NCBI RefSeq assembly: GCF_900660685.1
Contig: NZ_LR215041.1
Span: forward strand, 496,001 to 560,000
Origin: Mycoplasmopsis columbina
Lineage (GTDB): Bacteria > Bacillota_I > Bacilli_A > Mycoplasmatales > Metamycoplasmataceae
Length of the DNA: 64,000 nucleotides
Direction of reading: 5' to 3'
The notes below the pieces were generated by a model. The model saw only the letters and a list, made by a program, of their open reading frames with translations, was not told the DNA's origin and ran no database searches. Shown one piece after another: positions 34,548 through 47,258 of this stretch. The position numbers were made by a program, and so were the translations under genes. How positions within the stretch are numbered: position 1 is the stretch's first letter; every line of letters begins with the position of its first letter.

Positions 34548-35246
34548 ATGTCAATTAACTATAAACTACTAAAAAAGAGCGAAGAACATTTAAAAGAATT
34601 TTTTTATAGCTATGTCAATCATTCTATTAATATGCATGATTTAGTTTTAAATTTTATTAAACAATCATATTTAAAGGATGATTCTACAAAAATTTTTGAT
34701 GAAATTTATAAATTAGAACAAATAAGTGATCGAATTCAAGTTGAAAATTTTGATGAATTATTATGAGATATCTCTAAAGATCAACCAATGTTGGATCATT
34801 TGCGTTGATATATTTGCGTACTTAATTCATTAGGTGATATTGAAAGAATCAATGATTATTTATTTTCGATTGCAAACTTTTTTAATAAGTATAAAACTAA
34901 CATGATTAATGAAATTTATCAAATGGCTATTGAACTTAATGAAAAATTAAATTCAATTTTTCATAATTTTTTAAAATATACTCGTAGAAAACAAGCAAGT
35001 AAATTTTTTGAAGTTTTTAAAAAAGAAAAAGAGGATTATAAAATATTCTGTGATCAAAAAATTGAAAAATTAGCCCAAATTTTAAATGAAAAAAATGTTG
35101 ATATTCAAATCATTATTAAACTTTCTTATGAACTTCATGCGCACTATAGAGTTGTAGAAAGAATGGAAAATATTTTAGAAAATCTTGTTTTCATTAATGA
35201 ACCTGAGTTTTTTAAAAAGAAAATTGAAAAAAATGAATTAATTTAA
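34548..35246 (+). CDS. phoU: Phosphate transport regulator PhoU
   Basis: A 232-residue all-helical protein with the two-repeat PhoU pattern (LNSLGDIERINDY near 92 and HYRVVERMENILEN near 205). PhoU normally moderates phosphate uptake and signalling. No PhoR/PhoB is visible here and none is expected in Mollicutes, so it probably acts on the transporter. It starts one base after pstB and ends at a terminator. Confidence 0.88.
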
Positions 35247-35270
35247 AGAACTTTTGATGGTTCTTTTTTA
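35245..35270 (+). terminator. pst operon terminator
   Basis: AAAGAAC (35245-35251) pairs with GTTCTTT (35260-35266), followed by T residues. It overlaps the phoU stop. Confidence 0.75.
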
Positions 35271-35314
35271 TGCTTTCTTTAGTTTTAATATAGAAATATT
35301 AAACAGCTTTTGTA

Positions 35315-35320
35315 TATAAT
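35315..35320 (+). promoter_or_regulatory. -10 box next to the EzrA-like start
   Basis: TATAAT is followed by seven bases and the ATG at 35328, with no Shine-Dalgarno between. It fits a leaderless message. Confidence 0.55.
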
Positions 35321-35327
35321 AAGCATT

Positions 35328-36950
35328 ATGGAAAAATTATGAATTATTTTAGGAATTGTTGCAATTTTTCTTCTTGCCGCTGTTCCTCTTTTCACCTTTT
35401 TAATCTATCGAAGATACAAAATTGACAAATATAAAAAAATTAAAGATAGTTGATTTTTTAAGTTAGAAAATGACACAAATAATCGATATACAACTCTGAA
35501 AAGATTTAAATTTTTAGTAAAAAATCAACCAAATTTAAGTGATAAAGTTATAATACTCGAGCGTTTAGATGAAACAATGGATCAGTTAAGAATTAAGATT
35601 AAAATTTCTTTGCAAGATGCAAGTGATTTAGAAAAAAAATATAAAGTTTTTGAACTTAAAAAAATGTTTAAAAATCTTGATTCAATTTTTAAAAAATATG
35701 AAAATAGTTCCGCTGAATTTGAAGAATTATCGCAAACAACTAACTTACATTGAAATATAATCGAAAATGTTGCTGAATCTTCTTTTGATATTTTGAAGTA
35801 CACTGAAAACTATATTGAACGCAATCAAAATTATTTAATTAATTCAAAAGACGAAATTTTAAACAAAATTATCCAATTCAAACGTGAAACAGCCAATTTA
35901 GAAGAAGAAAAGTTAAAGAAAAATATTTCACAAGTTTCTAATCAATTAAATGAGAATGAGAAAAAAATTATTAATTTTGTTAAAAAAGTTGATAGACTCA
36001 AAAAATTTGAATTCATAATTTTTAAATATTTACCTAATGAATTAAATACAATGAAAAATTCTAATAATTTTGATGCAAATGAAATTGACAATCTAATCCA
36101 AAGAAATGAAAAAATTAAAAAAGATTTTGTTTACCAACATTATCAAACTACTCAAAATGAATTAAGAAAAATTTTGTTTAGAATTTACTTCTTGAAAATA
36201 AAAAATAAAGAAAAAGAAAAAATTTCAGATTTCATTCCACAAATTTTAATTAAAATGAATGTTCTTCTTGACGATTTACATAAAGAAATTAAAAAGAGAC
36301 AAAATTGATTTAACAAGATTAATTTTGACAAAATTATTTCTCTACTTAGTGGATTTAAAAAAGTAATTAGTTTAGAAATCGATAATAAACAAAATCAAAT
36401 TACTTCATTGGAAAAGCTACAAAATTTCCTTAATGAAACTATTGATTTTATTGAAAAAATTAATAAATTCATACTAGAAGAACAAAAACAAGCAAATGCC
36501 AAATTATACTTTTTGAATTATTCGCAAATTAGTTATGAACTTTTTTTAAAAACCTTTAAAGATTTTGAACTTTTAGAAAAAACAAATGCGAATGAAAAAT
36601 TGAATAGTGATTTATTAAAAGCACATAAATTGTTTGATGATTTTAAAGAACAAATTTATAGAAATAAAGAAAAAAGTGGACGAATAGATTTTGAAAAAAT
36701 TCTTCAAAGTGAATTTTGAAAAGAAAAAGAAAAATTGTTACTTGAAGCATTTAAAAAGTCATATAAAGCATATTTATACAAAGAAATGACAAATCAGTTA
36801 CTTGAAAATTCATATTTATTAAGACATAACAATGAAAAATTTATTAATTTAATCGAAGGAGTTAATAAATTTATGAAAACTAAAAATTATGAACAAGCAT
36901 ATGAATTATTAAGTAACTATCTAAAAAAGGAAAAAAGATATGTACGATAA
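35328..36950 (+). CDS. ezrA: EzrA-like membrane-anchored coiled-coil protein
   Basis: A 540-residue protein with one N-terminal membrane helix (about residues 4-27) and then Lys/Glu/Asn-rich helical repeats with no enzyme motif. This is the plan of EzrA, the membrane-bound modulator of FtsZ ring assembly. Position supports it: in Bacillus, ezrA lies close to iscS and thiI, and here thiI follows directly and overlaps by 11 bases. Sequence conservation is low, so the name is provisional; a generic coiled-coil membrane protein is the alternative. UGA-Trp codons occur throughout. Confidence 0.6.
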
Positions 36951-38076
36951 AATTTTAATTCGTTATGGAGAACTTACACTTAAACATAAAAATCGTCAAA
37001 ACTTTATTGACAAACTTGCAGATAATGTTTGAAAAATTGTGGGTGAAAAGCCTAAAGCTGGTTTTGATCGAATGTATTTAAATTACACAAATTTAAATCT
37101 AGAAAAACTAAATTTTGTTTTTGGAATTACTTCTTATTCTCCTGCAATTGTGTGCGACAAAGATCTTGAAATAATCAAAGAAAAAATCAAATTATTAGTT
37201 AAAAATAATATTAAAACTTTCAAAATTAGTGCTAGAAGATCAGATAAAAGTTACCCTCTTACATCAAATGAATTAAATCAAACTTTGGGGGCTTTTTTAC
37301 TTAATGAGTTTTCTAATTTAAAAGTAGATGTACACAACCCAGATTTAATAGTTAACGTTGAAATTAGAAAAAATGAAGCATTTATTTTTGATAAAGAAAT
37401 TCAAGGTTTAGGTGGTCTACCAGTGGGAACTGCTGGAAAAGTTTTACATCTTATGAGTGGAGGAATTGATTCTCCAGTAGCCGCTTATCAATTAATGAAA
37501 AGAGGTCTTGAAATTGTTTATCTTTCATTTATTTCTCCACCACAAACTGATGAAAAAACTGTTAATAAATTAAAAAATTTAATTCAAATTCTTAATCAAT
37601 ATCAGGGCAAATCCACCTTACACTTGGCCACATATACCAAGTTAATGAATTACATTTATCTCACTTCTAATTCTTCATATCGTATTAATTTAATGAGAAG
37701 AAGTTTTTACCGAATAGCTAGTAAATTAGCAGAAAAAAATAATATTTTAGCATTATCAAATGGAGAAAATTTAGGACAAGTAGCATCACAAACTTTAGAG
37801 TCAATCAATACAATATCATCACAAAGTAGTTTAGTAATTTTTAGACCACTACTTACTAATGACAAAAACGAAACAATTGAGATTGCTAAAAAAATTAAAA
37901 CATATGAACTTTCAATTCAAAAAGCCAATGAAACTTGCGAACTTTTTGCTCCTAAAAAGCCTGTAACTAGACCAAAAAAAGAAGAAGCAGAATTTTTAGA
38001 AAATGAATTAAACATGATTGGAGAAATGGAAGAGGAAATTCTTAATCAAAATATTGAAAAAATTTACTTTAATTAA
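36940..38076 (+). CDS. thiI: tRNA 4-thiouridine synthase ThiI
   Basis: ThiI makes 4-thiouridine at position 8 of tRNA and can supply sulfur for thiamin synthesis. The 378-residue product starts [19 protein letters not shown], the usual opening, then a THUMP domain and the PP-loop [20 protein letters not shown] near 170. There is no rhodanese domain, as in Gram-positives. The conserved [16 protein letters not shown] block near 315 is present. Its ATG lies inside the 3' end of the ezrA-like gene. No iscS partner is in the window. Confidence 0.92.
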
Positions 38077-38109
38077 GATTAAAATTAAAGTAGTAATTTT
38101 TTAAGATAA

Positions 38110-39486
<1,377 letters not shown>

Positions 39487-39489
<3 letters not shown>

Positions 39490-39513
39490 TGGAAAAAGCT
39501 CCATTATTTTTTT
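39487..39513 (+). terminator. eno terminator
   Basis: TAATGGA (39487-39493) pairs with TCCATTA (39500-39506), followed by seven T. It includes the last base of eno's stop. Confidence 0.8.
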
Positions 39514-39518
39514 ATAAT
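39513..39518 (+). promoter_or_regulatory. -10 box next to the pip start
   Basis: TATAAT is followed by six bases and ATG 39525, with no Shine-Dalgarno. An in-frame ATG at 39519 directly abuts the box and is the less likely start. Confidence 0.5.
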
Positions 39519-39524
39519 ATGCTT

Positions 39525-40469
39525 ATGAAAACATATGAAAAATATTTATATCCTGAGATTGAACCTTATGAAAAAGGATTTTATGATACAAAAGATGGTC
39601 ACCAAATTTATTATGAAATAAGTGGAAATCCTCACGGAGTTCCAATATTATATATTCATGGTGGACCAGGCGGAGGAACCAGTAAAAATTCAAGAAGATT
39701 TTTTAACCCAGAGTACTATAAAATAGTTGTATTTGATCAAAGAGGATGCGGAAAATCTCAACCTTCGCTTAGTTTAAAAAATAATAATTCTAATAAATTA
39801 GTTGAAGATATTGAAAATTTAAGAGTTTTTTTAAACATCAAAGAATGAATTCTTTTTGGTGGATCATGAGGTTCAACTTTAAGTCTTTTATATGCTTTAA
39901 AATACCCAAACAATGTTTCAAAAATGATACTAAGAGGAATTTTCTTAGCTAGACAAAGTGATGTAGATTGATTGTATCAAGAGGGTGCATCATATATGAA
40001 GCCAATTGAATTTGCAAAATTTACATCAATTTTAAGTAGCGAAGAAAGAAATAATATCGTTGAATCATACTATAAAATAATGAATTATGGAACAGAAAAA
40101 GAAAAAGAAATAGCATTTAGAGAATGATCAAGATGAGAAACATCACTTGTTTCTATTAATCAAATGAACTTTGATGAAAATGATAAAAAAGGAAATGCTG
40201 AAATTTCTTTACTAGAAAATTATTATTTTTATAATAAAACTTTTATTCCTGAAAATTATATTTTGGATAACATCAAAATTATTCAACATATTGAAACTTT
40301 TATTGTTCATGGTGAATATGACTTGGATTGTCGTCCATCAAGTGCATATGAATTGCATCAAAAAATGTTAAATTCACAACTTTTTATTATTAAAAAAGCA
40401 GCACATACTATTGGTGACTATAAAATTACTAAAAAATTGGTAGAAATTACCAATTCATTAGTTAAATAA
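39525..40469 (+). CDS. pip: Proline iminopeptidase
   Basis: A 314-residue alpha/beta hydrolase that removes N-terminal proline from peptides, useful to a parasite living on host peptides. The oxyanion motif is LYIHGGPGGGTSK near 45. The nucleophile Ser is in GGSWGSTLSLLYALKYP, after VFDQRGCGKSQPS. The Asp/His end is VHGEYDLDCRPSSAY and KKAAHTIGD. Several UGA codons encode Trp. ATG 39525 is chosen because of the promoter spacing; the TAATG at 39489 lies inside the eno terminator. Confidence 0.9.
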
Positions 40470-40473
40470 ATTT

Positions 40474-40502
40474 AATGTTTGAAATTTTTCAAACATTTTT
40501 TT
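40474..40502 (+). terminator. pip terminator
   Basis: AATGTTTGAA (40474-40483) pairs with TTCAAACATT (40488-40497), followed by T residues. Confidence 0.85.
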
Positions 40503-40510
40503 ATTGCAAT

Positions 40511-40534
40511 AAAAAAATGGTCAAAAACCATTTT
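40511..40534 (-). terminator. Terminator of the ankyrin genes
   Basis: AAAATGGT (40514-40521) pairs with ACCATTTT (40527-40534). The A-run before it becomes a U-run on the minus strand, and the stem overlaps the stop codon. Confidence 0.75.
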
Positions 40535-41501
40535 ACATTTTAGCAACTATTAATTCAACAATTTCACTAAAGCCGCCTTGTGTTGCATAATATAGAGCGT
40601 TTTGTTGGAAGTTATCAGTTATTGTTACATTTGCTCCATTTTCAATTAAAATGGCAGCAACATCATTATAACCTTTTTGAGCAGCAATCATTAAAGCTGT
40701 TGTTCCATAATCATTTTGAGCATCAATTTCTGCTCCTTTTTCAATTAACTCTTTGACAATATATTGGTTGTTTGCATTAGCGGCAAAATGAAGAGCAAAA
40801 CAGCCATCAAGTAATTTTAAATTTGGATTTGCGCCATTGTCTAAAAGAATTTTTGCCAAAATCAAATTGTTATTTAAACATGCTATAGATAAAGCACTTT
40901 CGTCTTCATCATTTAAAGCGTCAATATCTAATTTGTTTTCTAATAATTTTTTAACTATTTCCAAGTTATTATTAAATACTGCTTGATGAAGTGGATTATT
41001 TCCAAAATCATCTTTTTCATTTAAATCTTGAGAAACAAATTGCATTAAATCTTTTAAACCAAAAGTAGTAATATAATCAAGAGCTTTGTGCCCACTATTG
41101 TCCTTAATTGAAGTATCGGCATTATATTTTAATAATAAATGTTTAGCGGTTTCTGTTCTTTTTGACATTATTGAATACATTAATGGTGTTTTGCCTTCGT
41201 CATCAGTTAAATTGACATCTAACCCTGCTTCAATTAAAAGATCAATAACTTCCTTATTTGAACCATCAGCAGCAGCATGCAAGGCACTTATACTTTTATT
41301 GTTAAAAATAAATGGATCAGCTTCTTTTTCAAGTAAAAGCTTTACTACATCTTTAAATCCTTTATAAGCTGCATAAATTAAAGGAGTATTGCCATCCTGA
41401 TCTCTTTTATTTAAATTAATTCCACCTTTATTGATAAAAGTAAGAATTACTGCTTTTTGCCCTTTTTGACAAGCATTTAAAAAAATCTGACTAATATCCA
41501 T
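40533..41501 (-). CDS. Ankyrin-repeat protein 1
   Basis: A 322-residue protein made almost entirely of about nine ankyrin repeats of about 33 residues, each with the TPLxxA...G...V..L pattern (for example GNTPLIYAAYKGFKDVVKLL and TTALMIAAQKGYNDVAAIL). There is no signal peptide, membrane helix or enzyme domain, so it is a cytoplasmic protein-binding scaffold. Ankyrin proteins are uncommon in small mycoplasma genomes and sometimes act as effectors in other host-associated bacteria. No secretion signal is visible. A GGAGAG RBS precedes it. It lies directly downstream of the second ankyrin gene. Confidence 0.9.
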   Translation of the reverse strand: MDISQIFLNACQKGQKAVILTFINKGGINLNKRDQDGNTPLIYAAYKGFKDVVKLLLEKEADPFIFNNKSISALHAAADGSNKEVIDLLIEAGLDVNLTDDEGKTPLMYSIMSKRTETAKHLLLKYNADTSIKDNSGHKALDYITTFGLKDLMQFVSQDLNEKDDFGNNPLHQAVFNNNLEIVKKLLENKLDIDALNDEDESALSIACLNNNLILAKILLDNGANPNLKLLDGCFALHFAANANNQYIVKELIEKGAEIDAQNDYGTTALMIAAQKGYNDVAAILIENGANVTITDNFQQNALYYATQGGFSEIVELIVAKM

Positions 41502-41510
41502 AATTCTCTC

Positions 41511-42911
41511 CTATTTTGAAATTAGTAAGTTAACTAATTTTTCATTATTATTTTTTACTGCAATCGACAATGCGTTTTCTTGTTCATTGTTAACATGATT
41601 AAGAAGATAATTATCAAATTCTGTAATTATCTGTGAATATTCAAAAGCAAGATAATTTTTCGTTTTTTTACATGCATAAATGAGCGCGGTGTTACCTTGT
41701 TCATCAATTAAATCCAATCGTGCATTTTTTTCTAATAATGCATACAAGTATTCAGTTTGATATTCATTCCCATGTTCAACCAAATACATTAAAGCACTTT
41801 TTCCATTATAATCAACTGCATTAGTATTTATATTTTTTCTTAGTAAATAATCTAGAACAACACTTGGAACACTTGATGAATTGTATGATGTTGCAAAAGG
41901 AATAAATTTGCATGCACTAATTAAAGGTGTGCTTCCGTCTTCATCTAATACAGCATCAAAATTAAAATTATTTTCATGAAGAATAACCAAAATTTTTTCC
42001 AAATATTTGTTTTCAACAGTGTCAAAAGTAAAATTCATAGCATTTTCTCTTCTGAATATGTTGCTTAAACAATTTTCACCTTTCGAATTCGTCAAATTAA
42101 CATCTGCACCATTTTCTATTAAAATTTTGGCGCTTTCATAATCAAAAAAATTAATTGCGTAACTTAAAGGCGAAATACCAAAAGTATTATCATCTTGATC
42201 AGAAAAAATATTTACATCAACTCCTTGTTTTAAAAATTTTGTTAATTCTTGATAATTTTTCATTTTAATTAAATCAAAAATGCTCAATGACGAATCACCC
42301 TTTAAAACAGCTAATAAAGTGCTATTTGATAAATATTTTAGAGCAAATTCTAAAGGACTTTCACCATAGTCATTTTTCTCATTTATGTTTGCTTCATTGT
42401 TTATTAAAATCTTTGCAACTTTATCATAATTATATTTTTCACTAAAAACTCCATATCTAGAAACAACTAAATTCAATGGAGTATTTCCGTTTAAATCTTT
42501 TACGTTGACTTTTGCACCTTTTTTACAAAGCAACTCAACACATTCTTGCATTCCTTTTTCAGCAGCAATGTGCAATGGAGTTTGTCCTTGTGAATTTTTT
42601 CTTATCAAACTTACCCCATGATTAAATAAAACTTCTAAACATTCTTTGATTTTATCTAGTGATTTTCTTTCTTCATTTTTTAAAAGTAAATGAATTGGGC
42701 CATCACCATATGTGTTTTTTGCATTTATGTCTGCGTCTCGTTGTAGTAATATTTCTAGTCCTTTTGCATCTGCAGCTAAAGCTGCAATATGAACTAATGT
42801 ATTATTTGGTGTTCAGGAACATGTTGATGTAATATCTAAAGTTTTATATTGTTCATGTATTTCATCAATTTTATTTTTTGCATAGCTATCTAACAAATTA
42901 TCAATTTTCAT
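41511..42911 (-). CDS. Ankyrin-repeat protein 2
   Basis: A 466-residue ankyrin-repeat protein. The true start is ATG 42911, preceded by TAGGAAAA; a code-11 reading would start late because of a UGA-Trp in CSWTPNN. Repeats recur from about residue 40 to the end (TPLHIAAEKGMQECVELLC, SPLSYAINFFDYESAKILI, SALMYLVEHGNEYQ). The two genes are 9 bases apart and probably arose by tandem duplication. A TATAGA box lies near 42943. The target is unknown. Confidence 0.88.
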
Positions 42912-43274
42912 ATATTCTTTTTTCCTATTTTTTTATTTTTATCTATATTAATTTATTTTAACATTTTTAAATTTCAATTATTAAAAATGAAAATACAGCA
43001 AAACTTTTAATTCACAAAATTGCGTTTTAAAGAATATTACAAAAATTCACACATTTATCTATTTATTACACATAAAAATATAATCTAATTCATCGTTTTT
43101 TTAAGTGTGTATGATTTAAATAAAAAATAGAATTCTAAACTGTTTGTGTTTTTTAAAAGAATAGGAATTTTAATCTTAATTAGACAATTTTTATAATTCT
43201 GATTTACTTGTAAAATAGTCTTTTTAGAAACAAATTTCAAATCGCAAAATCATTTTTACTACTTTTGAAGTAAG
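42912..43274. other. Intergenic stretch without a gene
   Basis: The 395 bases between the ankyrin operon start and the phosphoketolase stop hold the phosphoketolase terminator at the right edge of this block (43275-43298) and an ankyrin promoter near 42943. I see no ORF with an RBS, tRNA or clear repeat in the rest, only AT-rich sequence. Confidence 0.6.
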
Positions 43275-43298
43275 AAAAAACACAACTTTCGTTGTGTT
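43275..43298 (-). terminator. Phosphoketolase terminator
   Basis: AACACAAC (43279-43286) pairs with GTTGTGTT (43291-43298), with the preceding A-run giving a U-run on the minus strand. Confidence 0.85.
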
Positions 43299-43306
43299 AA
43301 ATCATA

Positions 43307-45691
43307 TTATTTGTTTAAACCTTTTCAAGTTCAATATCTTACTTCATCCATGTCAATTCCATGTTCTTTAATATATGCATTATGTTGATCAATTTTATCT
43401 TGCATTTTATCAACAAATGATTTAGCTTTATCATAACCTAGAACTGCTTTTGCTGCGGTTTGAGCCATATGGAATCTATCCATTTCGCTCATTAAACGAA
43501 TATCGAATGAAGTTGTAATATCACCGTTTTCTCTATAACCATGAATGTGTAAATTATGATTATTTCTTAAGAAGAAAATATCTCTAATTAAAGCTTCATA
43601 ACCGTGGAAAGCAAAAAGAATTGGTTTGTCTTTGGTAAAAATTGAATCAAACTCATAGTTACTTAATCCACGAGGATCAATTGAAGGATGACGAAGTTTT
43701 AATAAATCAACAACATTTACAAATCTTATTTTAAGAGTAGGGAATTTTTCATTTAAATATGAAATTGCAGCTAGTGCTTCTAAAGTTGGTTCAGTTCCTG
43801 CTGCTGCAACAACCAAATCTGGTTCTTCTTCTAAAGTACATGTTGAAGCTCATGAAATAACTTTTAAACCATTTTTAACAAGAATATTAGCTTCTCTAGG
43901 ACTAAATCATTGTTCTCTTGGTTGTTTTGAAGCAACAATTAAATTAATTACATCTCTTTCTTTAAACGCTTTATCTAAAACAGCAAGTAAAGTATTAGAA
44001 TCTGCTGGTAAGTATTCTCTAATTAATTCTGGTTTTTTATCTGCCAAATGACCTAAAATACCTGGATCTTGATGAGTATAACCATTGTGATCTTGTTGGA
44101 AAGCAGTAGAAGTTGCAATTACATTTAAAGAAGGATAATCATTTCTTCAATGCACTTTTTTAGCTTTTGCAACTCATTTCATATGTTGAGTTAACATTGA
44201 ATCAACAACTCTCAAGAATGATTCATATGAAGCAAACATTCCGTGACGGCCTGTTAAAACATAACCTTCTAAAAATCCTTCAGCTTGATGTTCAGATAAT
44301 TGCGAATCTATTACTCTTCCTGCTGGACCAATGTTTTCGTCTAAATCATAGTCAACTCTTTCTAATCATTGTCTATTTGTTGTTTTTAAAACATCAAATA
44401 ATCTGTTTGATTTAGTTTCATCAGGTCCGAAAATTCTAAAATTAGTAGGGTTTCTTTTAATAACATCTGCAAATCATGTACCTGCGCTAACCATATCTTG
44501 AGCTTTAATTGCACCAGGTTTGTCAAAGTCTATAGCAAATTGTTCTCAATTTGGTAAATCTAAATTTTTTGGATTAATTCCACCGTTGGTAATTGGATTC
44601 ATTGCCATACGTTTATTGCCTTTTGGAGCAATTTCGGCGTAATGAGCTTTAAATGATCCATCTTGATTAAATAATTCTCTTGGTTTATATGATTCTAATC
44701 AATTTACTAAATCAGCTTTTTTAGTGGTGTTTTCTGATGAAACAGCAAGTGGAACTTGATGAGATCTAAAACTTCCTTCATAAACTTTGTCATCAATTTT
44801 ATGAGGACATGTTCATCCTTTTGGTGTTCTAACAACTAATGCAGGTCAAATAGGACGTTTTGCATGATTTGCAGAATTTGCTCTCGCTTCTCTTTGAATT
44901 CTTTGGATTTTTTCTATTGCTTTGTCAAATGCTTTTGCCATTGAAAGATGAATTGCTTCTGGTCTAAAAACATCAGCTTCAACAAAAATCGCTTCTCAAC
45001 CAAAACCTGCTAAAAGTTGTTTAATCTCTTTATCAGTTTTTCTTGCCAAAATTGTTGGATTAGAAATTTTTCCACCATTAATATGTAAGATTGGTAAAAC
45101 TGCACCATCATTAACAGGATTAATAAATGATGATGAATACCATCCAGCCATTAATGGTCCTGTTTCAGCCTCTCCATCACCAATTACAGTTGCAGCAATT
45201 ACATCTGGATTATCTAAAATTGCCCCAGTAGCATGTGAAAGCGCATAACCTAATTCACCACCCTCATGAATTGAACCTGGTGTTTCTGGCGCAGCATGTG
45301 AAGCAGTTCCTCCAGGAAATGAAAAGCGCTTAAACATTTTGTTTAATCCCGCTAAATCTTGTGTAATTTCGGGAAATAACTCTGTATATGAACCATCAAG
45401 ATATGAGTTTGAAATCATAACTTGACCTCCGTGTCCAGGTCCCTCAATATAGAACATATTTAAATCATATTTATTTATCACACGATTTAAATGTGCATAA
45501 ATCAAATTTTGTCCAGGAATAGTTCCTCAGTGACCAATTGGATAAATTTTAATATCTTCATCTTTTAAGGGTTCTTGTAAAAGAGGATTGTTTTTTAAAT
45601 ACATTTGTCCAACTGAAAGATAATTAGCTGCTCTTCATCAAGCATGAATTTTGTCTAAATATTTTTTTGAATCAAAGTTTGTTTTGCTCAT
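43307..45691 (-). CDS. xfp: Phosphoketolase
   Basis: Splits xylulose-5-phosphate (and perhaps fructose-6-phosphate) into acetyl phosphate and an aldose phosphate using thiamine diphosphate. The 794-residue frame is read through many UGA-Trp codons. Motifs include [31 protein letters not shown], the TPP/Mg loop [14 protein letters not shown] and [13 protein letters not shown]. It gives ATP through acetate kinase and may bypass part of glycolysis. Some mycoplasmas have it and others do not. A RBS (AGGAG) precedes the ATG. The leader has a terminator-like hairpin. Confidence 0.97.
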
Positions 45692-45730
45692 GGTTTTCTC
45701 CTATTGTTAATTAAAATAAGCGCATAAAAA

Positions 45731-45750
45731 AACTATTAGAAAAAATAGTT
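45731..45750 (-). other. Terminator-like hairpin in the xfp leader
   Basis: AACTATT (45731-45737) pairs with AATAGTT (45744-45750), and on the minus strand it is followed by seven U. It sits about 40 bases before the xfp ATG, between a TATAAT-like box near 45764-45769 and the RBS. It could be a second terminator of azoR or an attenuator of xfp. Confidence 0.45.
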
Positions 45751-45794
45751 AATTCTTCAATTTAATTATATATATTAATGCGCCAGAGCAAATA

Positions 45795-45819
45795 AAAATA
45801 GATGCCAAACACCTATTTT
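45795..45819 (-). terminator. azoR terminator
   Basis: AAAATAG (45795-45801) pairs with CTATTTT (45813-45819), with further G-U pairing on the minus strand. It lies nine bases beyond the azoR stop. Confidence 0.65.
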
Positions 45820-45827
45820 ATTTGCTA

Positions 45828-46439
45828 TTATTGAACTTTGTTAGCTAAAGCTAATAATTGATCTTTATATTGTTCTAAAATTTGTTTTTGAGTAAGTGAT
45901 TTTAGAGGTTCTACTTTTGTACCTGCAATCAGTAATGAATCAATTTGTTTTGCACCTAAAAAGTTAAAAGTTCCTTCTAATGCACGCACATGATCCCCAA
46001 ATTCATATCATCCTTTTGGTGCACCTTGTGTTCCAATAATGATAACTTGTAAGTGATCTAATAATCCTATTGATCCGCCTTGTTTTGCATATTTATATGA
46101 GAAAGTTTTGTCAGCTACACACACTGCATCTAAAAAGTTTTTAACTAAAGAAGAATAGTTAAAATTAATCATTGGTGATGAAATAATTAAAACATCTGTG
46201 TTTTTTAATAAATCAATGAATTCATCAGAATCACCATCTGAGAAAAATTTTTGAAAATTCTTTGCATTTAATGATTTTTTTGCAAAAGGCGAATCATTTA
46301 AATCAAGAAATTTTAAATGTGATTTTTCTCTATTTTCCAACAAATAATCAACAAGTGTTAAATTTGCTGCTCATGATAAAGATTCTGCATTAACAGAACC
46401 ATTAACGGATAGAACTCTTATTGCTTTTTTTTCTTGCAT
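45828..46439 (-). CDS. azoR: FMN-dependent NADH-azoreductase (AzoR family)
   Basis: A 203-residue flavodoxin-like reductase that probably handles quinones or electrophiles. It has the FMN-phosphate region SVNGSVNAESLSW near residue 12, ISSPMINFNYSSLVKNFLDAV (the family's MxNF motif) and GTQGAPKGWYEFGD near the flavin. Trp codons by UGA are needed at 46006. The ATG follows AGGAG. It is divergent from the NERD-domain gene. Confidence 0.9.
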
Positions 46440-46558
46440 TTTTCTTTTTACTCCTGAATTAAAAATTATTTATATGTATATGGTACTATAAATAGGGGTA
46501 TGAAAGTACTAAAAGTTGAAAAAATAATTTTAAAAAACAATATCAAATAAATAATCTT

Positions 46559-46564
46559 TATAAT
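46559..46564 (+). promoter_or_regulatory. -10 box next to the NERD gene start
   Basis: TATAAT is followed by ten bases and ATG 46575. No Shine-Dalgarno is visible. Confidence 0.45.
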
Positions 46565-46574
46565 TACAAATAAT

Positions 46575-47258
46575 ATGAGTTTAGAAATGAAATTGGGAAT
46601 TATTTTTGGGATTATTGGAATGAGTATTTTACTTATTTCTTTTTTCACTTCATTTTTTATTCAAAAATATAAAAAGAATAAGAAAAATTCAGTCGGCTTT
46701 CTTTTTGAAGAAAAAATTAAAGCTAATTTTAAAAATTTAGCTAAAGAAGAAAAATATAAATTTGTTGAAGGCGGTCTTTTTAAATATGCTAGTAATCAGC
46801 ATTTTGATTTAGACGGAATATTAATTACTAACAAAGTAGTTTTTATTATTGAAACAAAATATTATATTGGCCATTTACAAGGAAGTTGCTTATCAACTGA
46901 AATAAATCTAATTAAAGGTAAAAAAGAAACTAAATTTAAAAATCCTTTTACACAAAATTTGAAGCATATTCAACACTTTTATAGACTTTTAGGTTTTAAA
47001 GTTCCGGTTTTTTCACTTTTAGTTCTGCCAGAAAATACAACATATGATATAGATGATTTACAAGATTGATCATTGATTGCAAACGAAAATGAAATAAAAG
47101 ACTTAATTAAAGATGTTTTGGGCGATATGCATGAAGAATTAGATATTGTTTTAGATACTAGAAAAGCTATTGTTCAAATTCTAAATGATCATAGAACTGC
47201 ATCACTAAAAGACATTAAAAAATTTGGGAAGATTATAAACACTAAAAATGACAAATAG
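46575..47258 (+). CDS. Membrane-anchored NERD-domain protein
   Basis: A 227-residue protein with one N-terminal membrane helix (about residues 7-30) and then a NERD-like nuclease-related domain: FLFEEKIKANFKNL, FKYASNQHFDLDGILITNK and VFIIETKYYIGHLQG. The order E...D-G...E-x-K matches the restriction-endonuclease-like core (acidic residues and Lys of the ETK). Such proteins are thought to process DNA or RNA, but no substrate is known. The next gene overlaps it by 11 bases, so the two are probably coexpressed. One UGA-Trp occurs at 47067. Confidence 0.8.

Noticed and set aside
41086-41367. Plus-strand ORF over ankyrin gene 1
   Set aside because: Reflects repeat-driven composition on the opposite strand; no RBS.
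45720-45783. GCGCAT/ATGCGC as the closing stem of a structured xfp leader
   Set aside because: The TATAAT-like box lies between the two arms, so one arm would be outside the transcript. Kept only as a note within the attenuator finding.
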